Shown piece after piece: positions 42,130-51,293 of a DNA stretch of 64,000 nt. Each line of letters starts with the position of its first letter. The first letter of the stretch is position 1. The DNA lies in contig NZ_CP040442.1 of the NCBI RefSeq assembly GCF_015191005.1, positions 2,356,001-2,420,000 on the forward strand. Reading direction: 5' to 3'. The notes beneath the pieces were generated by a model. That model did no database searches, was not told the DNA's origin, and was given only the letters and a program-made list of their open reading frames with translations. Origin of the DNA: Kaistella flava (ex Peng et al. 2021) (GTDB lineage Bacteria > Bacteroidota > Bacteroidia > Flavobacteriales > Weeksellaceae). A program made the translations under genes and the position numbers.

Positions 42130-44832
42130 TTAACTTTTCTTGCCGCCGAAACTATTTAGATTCACAACTAAAGAAAGCATGAAATACCTTTTCAGGATAA
42201 GTTCTTCGCGATCTTCAATATAATTATCGCCAATTGTTCTGGTGGCATTTTGTCTTTGATTGAGTAAATCATTGACGCTAAATTTCAACATCATTTTGTT
42301 TTTGTAAAACTGATAATTTACACTTGAATTCCAGAAATAGGAATTTCGGGCAAAACCTGCAGCGATATTCGTGTTTTTTGTAAAATTGAAATCATTGCTG
42401 AAAAACAAAGTTTTATTGAAAAAATAATTGGTCAGTCTCAAAGATAAATTTTGGCGCGCCGTATTCGTTTTATCAATTCTATAATTGGTGTAATGAGATG
42501 ATGAATAATTAATTCCATAAGTTGCGCGCAAATTCATAATGTCTTTAAGATTTAAATTAGCACTGAATTTTGGCGAAAGCGTATAGATACCATTTGTAAA
42601 TTCTGTACCATCAATAAATCCTTTTCGGAAACTGTAATTGGTCGCAAACGAAGGACTCAAATCTAATTTATTCCCATTCCATTTGTAGGTTTTAGTTAAA
42701 GATGTTGAGAAATTCGCTCTCTTGTTTCCACTGATATTTTCGTAAGTACTGAATTGCTTCCCGGAATCATCATAAAAAGAATAATTCACGATATCATTAT
42801 CGGTATAATTAAAACCTAATCTGGAGTAAAAATTAATTCCTCTTGCAATATTCATGGTAGAAAAGTTCAGATTGGTGGAATTTTGCCAAGTGCTTTTTAA
42901 ATCTGGATTCCCCTGAACTGTTAGTAAAGGATCTGAAATATCAACATAAGGATTTAGATAAGTTGCCTGTGGAACGCTATATTTGGCTGAATTGGTAATT
43001 CTCAAACTCGTAGTTTTATTGAATTTATAATTGAGCATCAAATCATATTCGGGCAGAACAAAATTTCTTTGAAGGCTGTAATCCTGAAGATTATAAATCG
43101 AATTGATATTTAATTTGGTCGTATTCAAATTGGTTCCCGCTCGGAAATTATATTTGCTTTTATTTAAATTATAAGAAATCCCAGTATTTAACAAACTGTT
43201 ATTTTGATCTAGATTATTCGATAATAACGTATTAAATTCTGAATATTCACCTGATACAGCATCAAAATCATTGACATCTACTTCTCTATTTAATTTCTGA
43301 AGATCATAATTTACTATTAAAGAAACCGTCGCAGAATCTGAAATGGGTTCGAAATATTTAAAATTCGCACTAAATAAATTGGTTGAATTTTTATTTTTTG
43401 AAAGCTGATTTCTATAATCATTTTGATCGGGAGATTGATAAAATACCGTTTCCTGAAGATTATAATTCGTGTTTTTATTTTCAGAAAAAGTATTACTGAT
43501 CGAAGCAGATAATGATCGGTTTCGTTTTTCGAATTTTCTTACAAGGCCGATCTTTGGCTTGAAAGCATTGGCGACGCTATTTCCCCTAGATGAACTTAGA
43601 TTGCTGTTAAGAAGTACATCATCACGAAGCGTAAAAACACTACTCTCATTCGTAGTATCAGTAGTATTATTAGAAAAATCAGTAGAAAGAGTAACGTTGG
43701 TAAACTTATCTAAAGCGATGGTAGCGTCGGTATTAAAGTTAAAAGTTTTTTTATCACTGTTTCCGCGTTTCTCCGAATTATTGTCTAATTTATAATCTGG
43801 TAAAAATGTCGTTCTGGAAGTTTTCGAATACGTATCGAGATTACCATCTTTATATTCTAAACTGAATTTATCGAGATCTAAATTTTCACCAATTTTATCA
43901 GCGTAATTAACTCCAATCATCGATGTTCGCAAAATTCCGGTACTTGCCGTTCTTCCGTTGGCCGCATTATTTCGATTGTTTTTTTCAAAAAAACCATCGA
44001 CCGAAAAATTAGAAACATTAATATTATTAGATCCGGCAATCAAAGCAAAATTGGTTTGTTGTTTGAATTTTGCCAGCAAGCCTTTCACATCATATCGATT
44101 ATCTGTTCCGTAACCTAAATTGAAATTCTTAATATTTCCTTTATTATTTTTTTCATCAATATTAAAGTTGACCGTTAGACTGTCAGATATTGGAGTTCTG
44201 CCGGTTAATTCTTCTTCTTTCGTTTTCGAAGTGGTGATCTGAATTTTTTTAATTAAATCGGCAGGAATTGTTCCCATCGCAATTTTACCATCTTTATTGA
44301 AAAGAGGTTTTCCATTGATTAAGATTTTATTGATCGGTTTTCCATTTACAGTCATTTTCCCATCATCATCGGTTTCTACACCGGGAATTTGTTTTAAAAG
44401 TTCATCAATCTTATCATCTGGATTTACTTTTAAATAAGAGGTATTATATTCTACCGTATCTTTTTTAATTTGAACGGGCGAAACGGTAATTTTTACTTCT
44501 TCAATATCACTCACCAGGTCTCTTTCTAATTTCACCAAACCGATTTCAATATTTTGATCGATGGTTTCATATTTCTTAGAAACCATCCGAAATTGATCAT
44601 TTGAAATTTGTAAAAAAGTAGGCTCTTTTTGTTTTGGAACTTTAAAACTGAAACTTCCATTATTATTGCTTCCCGTAAAATTAACCACTGAGGAATCTTT
44701 CTGTTTCAGTAAAGAAATGGTGGCATTTTCTATAGGATTATTATCAGAATCCTGGACTTTGCCGTCGATCGTGTAGGTTTGAGCATTTAATTGAATGACG
44801 AGAAGAATAAATAAAAGTAAAAACTTTTTCAT
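42130..44832 (-). CDS. Outer-membrane beta-barrel protein, TonB-receptor-like
   Basis: 900 residues. Signal peptide KKFLLLFILLVIQLNAQ, then a carboxypeptidase-like regulatory domain (~19-105, YTIDGKVQDSDNNPIENATI), then a plug-like region (LLKQIPGVETDDDGKMTVNG, IKKIQITTSKTKEEELTGRT), then a barrel of about 650 residues rich in Asn/Ser/Tyr strands ending in the hydrophobic strand KRYFMLSLVVNLNSF. It fits the OMP_b-brl_3 class of Bacteroidota receptors. There is no SusD partner and no regulator nearby, so the ligand is unknown. It is a lone gene, bracketed by matching repeats and terminators. Confidence 0.88.
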   Translation of the reverse strand: MKKFLLLFILLVIQLNAQTYTIDGKVQDSDNNPIENATISLLKQKDSSVVNFTGSNNNGSFSFKVPKQKEPTFLQISNDQFRMVSKKYETIDQNIEIGLVKLERDLVSDIEEVKITVSPVQIKKDTVEYNTSYLKVNPDDKIDELLKQIPGVETDDDGKMTVNGKPINKILINGKPLFNKDGKIAMGTIPADLIKKIQITTSKTKEEELTGRTPISDSLTVNFNIDEKNNKGNIKNFNLGYGTDNRYDVKGLLAKFKQQTNFALIAGSNNINVSNFSVDGFFEKNNRNNAANGRTASTGILRTSMIGVNYADKIGENLDLDKFSLEYKDGNLDTYSKTSRTTFLPDYKLDNNSEKRGNSDKKTFNFNTDATIALDKFTNVTLSTDFSNNTTDTTNESSVFTLRDDVLLNSNLSSSRGNSVANAFKPKIGLVRKFEKRNRSLSASISNTFSENKNTNYNLQETVFYQSPDQNDYRNQLSKNKNSTNLFSANFKYFEPISDSATVSLIVNYDLQKLNREVDVNDFDAVSGEYSEFNTLLSNNLDQNNSLLNTGISYNLNKSKYNFRAGTNLNTTKLNINSIYNLQDYSLQRNFVLPEYDLMLNYKFNKTTSLRITNSAKYSVPQATYLNPYVDISDPLLTVQGNPDLKSTWQNSTNLNFSTMNIARGINFYSRLGFNYTDNDIVNYSFYDDSGKQFSTYENISGNKRANFSTSLTKTYKWNGNKLDLSPSFATNYSFRKGFIDGTEFTNGIYTLSPKFSANLNLKDIMNLRATYGINYSSSHYTNYRIDKTNTARQNLSLRLTNYFFNKTLFFSNDFNFTKNTNIAAGFARNSYFWNSSVNYQFYKNKMMLKFSVNDLLNQRQNATRTIGDNYIEDREELILKRYFMLSLVVNLNSFGGKKS

Positions 44833-45021
44833 AAATAATATTTAAAAATCGATTTCAAAATAAACAAAACGTCAGAATAATCTGAGCCTGTCGACATTCT
44901 TAACAAAAAACATTCCTAAAAAAAATTTAGACAAGCGATTGTCTAATTTTTTTTTATATTTTAATTGAAACTCTGAAAAGTGATTGCCTGACTTATATTT
45001 TTTTTATTTAAAATGCCGAAA

Positions 45022-45130
45022 CTCGGGACAAGCGATTGCAGTGAAAATACTTTTTTTTGCGTAGGGAAAAACGATGGCAAAAAAAAGATTGCAACGGAAA
45101 GCGCGGTCCGCCGCGGCGGATGGCCCATAA
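45022..45130 (+). repeat. Flavo-1-like intergenic element, copy right of the barrel gene
   Basis: CGGGACAAGCGATTGCAGTG, T run, GCGTAG, ACGATGGCAAAAAAAAGA, TTGCAACGGAAAGCGCGG and GATGGCCCATAAAAAAACC. Same order and orientation as 41961-42079. Confidence 0.65.
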
Positions 45131-45157
45131 AAAAACCTCTGAATAATCAGAGGTTTC
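45129..45157 (-). terminator. Intrinsic terminator of the BON/SH3 operon
   Basis: AAACCTCTGA pairs with TCAGAGGTTT; the minus-strand side is followed by a run of T. Nearly identical to the barrel-gene terminator. Confidence 0.8.
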
Positions 45158-45177
45158 GTATTTTAATAGTGTTAAAA

Positions 45178-45597
45178 CTAGGCTTGCAAATATCTTGCAT
45201 AAGCGTAACCTTCCTCACCATCGGCGTTTTTCACTTTCCACCAATCATCAGAAGTTTGCTCAACCAAAGTTACAGATGCACCTTTTGCCGCTTTACCAAC
45301 AACCGCTGCTTCTGTGGAAGGCTCTTGTCTAAGATTAAGATTCGAAGACTCAGTAGCCACCCTTAAAGAAGCACCAGCCGCCAATCCAGCAACTTGAACA
45401 TCTACGTTAATATCTGAAGCCGAATAATTAGAGTCGATTGCTCCAAGCGCGTTCCAAACAGCATCTTTCGCTGCGGTAGTACTTGTATTCCCGGAAACAT
45501 AAAGGATTCCATCTTTTTCAGCAACTTGTAAATTAGAAACTCCAGCCGACTGCGCTGCAGAAATTACACTTGCGTATTTATCTTGTAATGCACTCAT
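45178..45597 (-). CDS. BON-like plus SH3 domain protein
   Basis: 139 residues from ATG 45597; a TTG two codons earlier is less likely. The first ~70 residues resemble a BON/LysM-associated module (VSNLQVAEKDGILYVSGNTS). A bacterial SH3 domain follows (SSNLNLRQEPSTEAAVVGKA, then DDWWKVKNADGEEGYAYARY). There is no signal peptide, so it is cytosolic or relies on its partner. It begins 6 bp after the BON lipoprotein stop and is surely co-transcribed. Cell-wall or envelope binding is the likely role. Confidence 0.85.
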   Translation of the reverse strand: MSALQDKYASVISAAQSAGVSNLQVAEKDGILYVSGNTSTTAAKDAVWNALGAIDSNYSASDINVDVQVAGLAAGASLRVATESSNLNLRQEPSTEAAVVGKAAKGASVTLVEQTSDDWWKVKNADGEEGYAYARYLQA

Positions 45598-45603
45598 AAT
45601 CAA

Positions 45604-46083
45604 TTATTTTACCGTATAATTATAGTTAACTTTTCCTACTTTCAAAGCGTCAACAGACATTTTTATTTTTCTTGCTTGTTGAGGAGACACGTTTCCAGTT
45701 AATGTTAATTCACCATTTATAACTTCTACTTTCACTGAAGGGAAATCTTTAACGGCATCGGTAACTTTTTGTTGAACTGCAGGATCAACAGCTGAAACTG
45801 TTTCTACAACTACAGGCGCTTCGATAGTTGACATGTCATGAACCTCTTTGATTCCTGGAATCGCTTTTAAAGAAGCAATCATTTCATCTTTTGATGCTTG
45901 ATCTGCGAAAGTTCCGCTTAAATGGGCCTGACCATCTTTTACTTCAACTGAAGCATTCGCGTTAGAAGTAACTACTGTAGTTGCCTGCGTTTGTAAATCT
46001 GCATCAGAAATTTTCTTTTTACAAGAAATTGATCCGAAAGATACAGCAAGCGCTAATGCAGCCATTGCGATTGTTTTTTTCAT
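45604..46083 (-). CDS. Lipoprotein with two BON domains
   Basis: 159 residues. Lipoprotein signal KKTIAMAALALAVSFGSISC with Cys21, then two BON domains (~30-90 and ~100-159; VEVKDGQAHLSGTFADQASK and KVEVINGELTLTGNVSPQQA). BON domains bind membranes or phospholipids in proteins such as OsmY, so this is probably a periplasmic envelope-stress lipoprotein. First gene of a two-gene unit with the SH3 protein. Confidence 0.88.
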   Translation of the reverse strand: MKKTIAMAALALAVSFGSISCKKKISDADLQTQATTVVTSNANASVEVKDGQAHLSGTFADQASKDEMIASLKAIPGIKEVHDMSTIEAPVVVETVSAVDPAVQQKVTDAVKDFPSVKVEVINGELTLTGNVSPQQARKIKMSVDALKVGKVNYNYTVK

Positions 46084-46221
46084 AATTGATTTTATTTAAT
46101 GTTAAAAATTATTCTCAAATTTAATAATAAATAGCATGCCATTTTATTAATAAATTATAAATTTTTCATAAAATTCCGTCAAAAAAAATACACTTTATTA
46201 CCAATAATTGATTTTTATAAT

Positions 46222-46229
46222 CAAATATA
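46222..46229 (-). promoter_or_regulatory. Possible -7 box for the BON/SH3 operon
   Basis: TATATTTG on the minus strand fits TAnnTTTG but leaves a long leader of about 135 nt, so it is tentative. Confidence 0.35.
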
Positions 46230-46240
46230 GCGAATTAAAA

Positions 46241-46864
46241 TTATTTGTTTTTATGTTCTTTTTCGATGGTTCGAAAAGTTAAATTGATTCTGGGGCCAAA
46301 TATTTTTTTCGTCGGCGGCAAGCGGTGAAGCCAGAAAGTTTGAGTTGTTCCAGCCATCATAAGTAAGCTGCCGTTTTCTAATAGAAGTTCAACTTTCTCT
46401 TTTGTGGTTTTATGTTTAAAGGAAAATCTTCTTTCTGCGCCAAAACTTAAGGAAGCAATTGCGCCATTTTTCTTTAAATCTTTTTCGCCATCGCTGTGAT
46501 AAGCCATTCCTTCATTTCCATCGTGGTAAAGATTGAGTAAACAGGAATTAAATGTTTCACCCGTTTTTTCTTCAATCGTGTTTTTAAGTTCTAATAATTC
46601 CTTTGTCCAGGGAAGTGCATTTTTGGTCGTTTTTGAATAAGTGTATTCGAAGTTTTCTTCGCCATACCACGCGACTTTTCTTTTGGTTACAATTTTCTTT
46701 CCAAAAATGATAGCTTCATCATTTTTCCATTCAATCGTATGTAAAAGCTTATTATAAAAATAATCTGCCTGCTCCTGGCTAAAAATTTTGCCATAATAAT
46801 TGACTGCTCCATCCTGCGGAAGTAAATTGAATTCGGGATCGGGTCTATTTTCAAATAATTCCAT
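46241..46864 (-). CDS. alkB: AlkB-family alkylated DNA repair dioxygenase
   Basis: Fe(II)/2-oxoglutarate dioxygenase that removes alkyl lesions from bases. I start it at 46864 (MELFENRPDPEFNLL, 207 residues); the longer frame reaches 47017 and would run into the divergent gene. The HxD pair is in AYHSDGEKDL, the distal His in QTFWLHRLP, and the 2OG-binding arginines in RINLTFR. It diverges from the CocE-like hydrolase across 63 bp. Confidence 0.93.
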   Translation of the reverse strand: MELFENRPDPEFNLLPQDGAVNYYGKIFSQEQADYFYNKLLHTIEWKNDEAIIFGKKIVTKRKVAWYGEENFEYTYSKTTKNALPWTKELLELKNTIEEKTGETFNSCLLNLYHDGNEGMAYHSDGEKDLKKNGAIASLSFGAERRFSFKHKTTKEKVELLLENGSLLMMAGTTQTFWLHRLPPTKKIFGPRINLTFRTIEKEHKNK

Positions 46865-46927
46865 GGTTGAGTTTTTCTGATTCAAATTTCTATAAATTAT
46901 TTCATAAATTCGTTCAAAATAATTTCT

Positions 46928-48784
46928 ATGAAAAAATACTTTCCCATTTTCTTTGTGTTCTGCTTTGTCTTTGGACTGGCGCAAAACAAACCAGACAATA
47001 CTTTTGTAAAAGAACATTACACCAAAAAAGAAGTTTACATCCCGATGAGAGATGGTGTAAAACTTTTTACTTCTGTTTATATTCCAAAAGATATTTCTAA
47101 ATCCCAGAAATATCCATTCTTAATGCAAAGAACATGTTACAGTGTTGCTCCGTATGGCGAGAATGAATTCAAATCTTCTTTAGGTCCGAATCCATATTTG
47201 ATGAAAGATCAGTACATCTTCGTTTACCAAGATGTTCGCGGTAGATATATGAGCGAAGGAACATTTACCAATATGACGCCGCAAGTTGTACACAAAACGA
47301 AAAAAGATGTTGATGAAAGTACCGATACTTATGATACGATCGATTGGTTGTTAAAGAATGTTGCAAATAATAATGGGAAAGTCGGTCAATATGGAACTTC
47401 TTATCCAGGATTTTATACCGCTGCGGGAACGCTTTCAGAACATCCGGCTTTGGTCGCATCTTCTCCACAAGCGCCGATTTCAGATTTTTGGAATGATGAT
47501 TTTTTGCATAATGGAAGATTTATGTTAGGTTATTTCAGAACGTTTCCAGTGTTTGGAATTCAGAAAACTAAGCCTGAAGAAAAAGCTTGGTATATGGATA
47601 CTTTCATAAAACAGACTTCTGAAGATGGATTAAAGTTTTACCGCGACATGGGAACCTTGAAAGAAGGTTATGAAAAATATTACAAAGATAATTTCTTTAT
47701 GACTGAAATTATGAATCACCCTAACTATGATGAATTTTGGCAAAAAAGAAGTTTGCTTCCTCATTTGAAAAACATCAATCATGCGGTAATGACTGTTGGT
47801 GGTTGGTTTGATGCTGAAGATTTATCCGGTCCTTTAAACATTTATAAAACCATTGAAAAAACCAGTCCGAAAGCAAAGAATACGATTGTAATGGGACCAT
47901 TTTCTCATGGTGCTTGGTCTAGAGAGCCAGGAAAACAATTCCATAATGAAATCTATTTCGGAGATAGTATTTCGACTTATTATCAAACTAAATTGGAGAC
48001 TCCGTTTTTCAAACATTATTTAAAAGGCAATTCAAAAATTGACGCGGGATTACCTGAAGCAACTATGTTCGACACCGGAAAAATGGAGTGGAAAGAGTTT
48101 TCCAATTATCCTCCACAGAATACTAAAAAGGTGAATTTCTATCTTGCTGATGGGACCTTTAAAAATAGTCCTTCCAATCATAATTCGGAATATTACAGCG
48201 ATCCAGACAATCCAGTTTTGAGTTCTGAAAATCTAAAAGACTTCAATGGTTTCACTCCAAGAAATTACATGAGTGAAGATCAACGTTTTTCCGAAGGAAG
48301 ACCAGATGTAGTAAGTTTCACCACTGATATTTTAACAGAAGATCTTACTTTGACTGGCGAAATTTTAGCAAAACTAAATATATCTTCTACTTCAACTGAT
48401 GCAGATTTTGCTGTAAAATTAATCGATGTTTATCCTGAAGATTTTGTGCCGAAAGAAAAAAAGGAAGGTGTCGTTTATGGAAATTACCATCAAATGGTTC
48501 GAAGCGAAATTATGCCTGCGAGATTTAGAAACTCCAGAGAGAAAGGAGAAGCCTTAGTTCCTAATCAAAAAACTGCGGTAGAAGTGAAACTGCAAGATGT
48601 TCTTCACACCTTTAAGAAAGGACATAAAATCCAGATTCAAATTTCAAGCACTTGGTTTCCGTTGTTTGCAGTAAACCCACAGAAGTTCTTAGAGAATCCT
48701 AATTTTGCAACGAAGGAAGATTATACAAAAGCGTTTATTAAAATATTTGGCGACAGCTATTTAGAAGTGAATGTTCTAAAATAA
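46928..48784 (+). CDS. Secreted CocE/NonD-family hydrolase
   Basis: 618 residues. Signal peptide KKYFPIFFVFCFVFGLAQ, alpha/beta-hydrolase domain with nucleophile Ser158 in QYGTSYPGFY and a His in GPFSHGAW, then the C-terminal X-Pro-type jelly-roll domain (~400-618; LTGEILAKLNISSTSTDADF). The family includes cocaine esterase, glutaryl-7-ACA acylase and dipeptidyl peptidases; the substrate is probably an acylated amino acid or peptide in the periplasm. Transcribed alone with its own terminator. Confidence 0.9.
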   Translation: MKKYFPIFFVFCFVFGLAQNKPDNTFVKEHYTKKEVYIPMRDGVKLFTSVYIPKDISKSQKYPFLMQRTCYSVAPYGENEFKSSLGPNPYLMKDQYIFVYQDVRGRYMSEGTFTNMTPQVVHKTKKDVDESTDTYDTIDWLLKNVANNNGKVGQYGTSYPGFYTAAGTLSEHPALVASSPQAPISDFWNDDFLHNGRFMLGYFRTFPVFGIQKTKPEEKAWYMDTFIKQTSEDGLKFYRDMGTLKEGYEKYYKDNFFMTEIMNHPNYDEFWQKRSLLPHLKNINHAVMTVGGWFDAEDLSGPLNIYKTIEKTSPKAKNTIVMGPFSHGAWSREPGKQFHNEIYFGDSISTYYQTKLETPFFKHYLKGNSKIDAGLPEATMFDTGKMEWKEFSNYPPQNTKKVNFYLADGTFKNSPSNHNSEYYSDPDNPVLSSENLKDFNGFTPRNYMSEDQRFSEGRPDVVSFTTDILTEDLTLTGEILAKLNISSTSTDADFAVKLIDVYPEDFVPKEKKEGVVYGNYHQMVRSEIMPARFRNSREKGEALVPNQKTAVEVKLQDVLHTFKKGHKIQIQISSTWFPLFAVNPQKFLENPNFATKEDYTKAFIKIFGDSYLEVNVLK

Positions 48785-48811
48785 ATTTGTAAAATTTAGA
48801 TGATAAAAAAC

Positions 48812-48846
48812 CCAAAACTATTAAATGTAGTTTTGGATTTTTATTT
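48812..48846 (+). terminator. Intrinsic terminator after the CocE-like gene
   Basis: CCAAAACTA (48812-48820) pairs with TAGTTTTGG (48828-48836), followed by ATTTTTATTTT. Confidence 0.85.
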
Positions 48847-48933
48847 TACGTAGATAAAACATATCTAAACTTGAAAATTAAGTTCTAAATCTTAAGTAAA
48901 AAGATACCCAACAAAATTTTTTGGGCATAATTA

Positions 48934-49674
48934 TTAGATTGAATTCATTAACTCATCTGTAATTTCCATATTATGAAAGACGTTTTGAACATCATCATCG
49001 TCTTCAAAACGCTCAAGCATTTTCATATTAATTTTAAAATGCTCTTCTGAAACTTCTTTTGAATTATTTGGAATTCTTTGAACCTCTGCACTTTTCACTT
49101 CAATACCTAACTCATCTAATTTATGAGATAAAGCGCCGAAATCTTCGAAAGCTGTCGTTATGAAAACCTCATCTTCATCCTTTTCAATTTCTTCAGCACC
49201 TCCATCAATCATTTCCATTTCAAAATCGTCCCAATCCATTTTAATTAAAGAACGATCCAAAGAAAAAATCCCTTTACGATCAAAGATGAAAGCAAGCTCG
49301 CCGTTTTTACCCAAATTACCATCAAATTTATTAAATATCGCACGAACATTGGCTACCGTTCTTGTTGGGTTATTGGTGGTACAATCTACAAAAAATGCTA
49401 CTCCACCCTGGCCATAACCTTCGTAGGTAATTTCTTCATAATTTTCTGCATCAGCACCACTCGCTTTTTTTATAGCACGCTCAACATTGTCTTTGGGCAT
49501 ATTAGCACCTTTTGCATTTTGAATGCACCTTCTTAACCCAGGATTGGTATCAGGATCAGGACCACCTGCTTTTACCGCAAGAGCAATATCTTTACCAATT
49601 TTAGAAAATGTTTTGGCCATCTTATCCCAACGAGCCATTTTAGAAGCCTTTCTATATTCGAACGCGCGTCCCAT
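48934..49674 (-). CDS. YebC/PmpR-family protein
   Basis: 246 residues with the YebC pattern: FSKIGKDIALAVKAGGPDPD, NPGLRRCIQNAKGANMPKDN, and EITYEGYGQGGVAFFVDC. Once called transcription factors, YebC proteins are now also linked to relieving ribosome stalling at proline-rich stretches. The N-terminus reads MGRAFEYRKASKMARWDKMAK, typical for the Bacteroidota version. Transcribed alone. Confidence 0.92.
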   Translation of the reverse strand: MGRAFEYRKASKMARWDKMAKTFSKIGKDIALAVKAGGPDPDTNPGLRRCIQNAKGANMPKDNVERAIKKASGADAENYEEITYEGYGQGGVAFFVDCTTNNPTRTVANVRAIFNKFDGNLGKNGELAFIFDRKGIFSLDRSLIKMDWDDFEMEMIDGGAEEIEKDEDEVFITTAFEDFGALSHKLDELGIEVKSAEVQRIPNNSKEVSEEHFKINMKMLERFEDDDDVQNVFHNMEITDELMNSI

Positions 49675-49720
49675 ATTATTTCATTTTTAATGATTACAAA
49701 AATACAAATTAGTTTACAAA

Positions 49721-49748
49721 AAAACACCCTCGAAATCGAGGGTGTTCT
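49721..49748 (-). terminator. Intrinsic terminator after the OmpA-family gene
   Basis: AACACCCTCGA (49723-49733) pairs with TCGAGGGTGTT (49736-49746); on the minus strand it is followed by TTTTTTTGT. Confidence 0.85.
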
Positions 49749-49770
49749 TATATTTAGAAAAATAATTTAA

Positions 49771-51216
49771 TTATTTTTTCTTTTTAGCTGGAGCTTTTTT
49801 CTTAGCTGGAGCTTTTTTGGCTGGAACAACAACATCAGATTTGTTGTATTTACCCCATTCGCCATCTTCGCCGATATATCTAACAACTACTTTTCTATCT
49901 GCTTGTCTTTCAGCATCTGTAGCGTTTTCTGCAACTTTTGCATTTTGCTTACCGATACCGATTGATTTAAGTGCAGATGGATCAACACCTCTAGCATCTA
50001 AAGCAGCAACTACAGAAGCAGCTCTCTTTTTAGATAACTCTAAGTTATAAGCGTCAGATCCTTTTCTATCAGTTTCACCGATTAATAAGAATCTTCCACC
50101 ATCTTTCTTGATGATATCAGCAGCTGTATCTAAAGCACCTTTAGATTTAGCGTCGATAGTTGATTTATTGAAGTCGAAATAAACAGCTTTCAAGTGTTCT
50201 TCAACTTCAGCTCCTGTTACTTCTTTAGGTTTAGGACAACCGTTGTATTCTTTAAGTCCGAAAACTGTTGGACAAGCGTCATCTTTATCTAAGATTCCGT
50301 CTCCGTCAGTATCTGGCCAAGGACAACCGTTATTTTCAACTGGACCAGGAACATCTGGACAAGCATCATCTTTGTCAATAACACCGTCTCCGTCAGTATC
50401 TGGCCAAGGACAACCGTTATTTTCAATTGGACCTGCAACATCTGGACATTGGTCATCGATATCTGGAATTCCGTCTCCGTCAGTATCTGGACACCCTTGG
50501 AATTCAGCTAATCCTGGAGTATCAGGACATCTGTCATCTTTGTCTGGGATTCCGTCTTTATCTCTATCTGTGTTACCAAATCTAAATAATAAAGAAGCGG
50601 AAGCTTGCCAAAAGTTAGCAATAGTAGATTTATCAGTTGGAGTAGAAACATAATCTCCTTGAACACCTAAACCGAAGCTTTTAGTAATCCAGAAGTTAGA
50701 TCCAATACCAGTTGAAACTGTAAAGTGATCAGCTCCGATGTTATCTCCTTTAGAATTAACAGCATTAAGTTGACCTGAATAGTCATGTCTTAAATAGTTA
50801 GCACCAGCTCTCAAATATGGATCGAACCAAGAATCTTCATTCCAAAGTCCGTTGATTTTAAATTGAAGACCTAAACCAGTCATCAAGAAAAACTCTTTCC
50901 CCATTCCGATTCTTTTGTTGTCAACATTCCCTACGGAAGTTTGCCAGTCAAGAACTAAGTATTTACTTAGGTTTCTTGCAACTGTTAGTTTCGAAAGAGG
51001 TGGTGTAATTGTAAAATTGTTCATATTATACAATTGACCTTCGTCACCGCCACCGAATGCAGTTGAAAATATACTTCCAACATTTCCTCCAGCCGCAGCA
51101 TGATTTACTCCGTGAGCACCAACACCGATTAACCACGGGTTGCTGGTAGTCTGAGCGAAAACAGTAGAGGCAACAGTAAGTGCCAATGCTGAAATTCCTA
51201 ATTTTAGATTTTTCAT
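49771..51216 (-). CDS. OmpA-family outer-membrane protein with thrombospondin type 3 repeats
   Basis: 481 residues. Signal peptide (KNLKLGISALALTVASTVFAQ), an eight-stranded-type beta domain (~22-215), four calcium-binding DxDxDG repeats (DRDKDGIPDKDD, then DTDGDG three times; 218-328), and an OmpA-like peptidoglycan-binding domain (~340-447). In the binding motif the usual GHTD reads GETD (Glu381), while NxxLSxxRA is kept as NLELSKKRA. The C-terminal tail is Lys/Ala/Pro-rich (KKAPAKKKAPAKKKK). It probably links the outer membrane to peptidoglycan and is likely very abundant. Confidence 0.93.
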   Translation of the reverse strand: MKNLKLGISALALTVASTVFAQTTSNPWLIGVGAHGVNHAAAGGNVGSIFSTAFGGGDEGQLYNMNNFTITPPLSKLTVARNLSKYLVLDWQTSVGNVDNKRIGMGKEFFLMTGLGLQFKINGLWNEDSWFDPYLRAGANYLRHDYSGQLNAVNSKGDNIGADHFTVSTGIGSNFWITKSFGLGVQGDYVSTPTDKSTIANFWQASASLLFRFGNTDRDKDGIPDKDDRCPDTPGLAEFQGCPDTDGDGIPDIDDQCPDVAGPIENNGCPWPDTDGDGVIDKDDACPDVPGPVENNGCPWPDTDGDGILDKDDACPTVFGLKEYNGCPKPKEVTGAEVEEHLKAVYFDFNKSTIDAKSKGALDTAADIIKKDGGRFLLIGETDRKGSDAYNLELSKKRAASVVAALDARGVDPSALKSIGIGKQNAKVAENATDAERQADRKVVVRYIGEDGEWGKYNKSDVVVPAKKAPAKKKAPAKKKK

Positions 51217-51293
51217 AGAATTAAATGATTAAATAATTGATAATGCAAAATAAATATAAATTTTCTTTATAAACAAAGATTTGTTGTCTTTTT

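Larger units (their letters stand above)
44833..45177. other. Intergenic region with Flavo-1-like units and terminator
   Basis: 345 bp between the barrel gene and the SH3 gene. A degenerate unit starts near 44929 (GACAAGCGATTGTCTAA), a full unit lies at 45022-45130, and a terminator follows. The GC-rich core CGCGGTCCGCCGCGGCGG stands out from the AT-rich flanks. A 117-codon frame here is spurious. Confidence 0.6.

Noticed and set aside
45013-45366. 117-codon plus-strand frame
   Set aside because: It runs through the repeat, the terminator and antisense to the SH3 gene.
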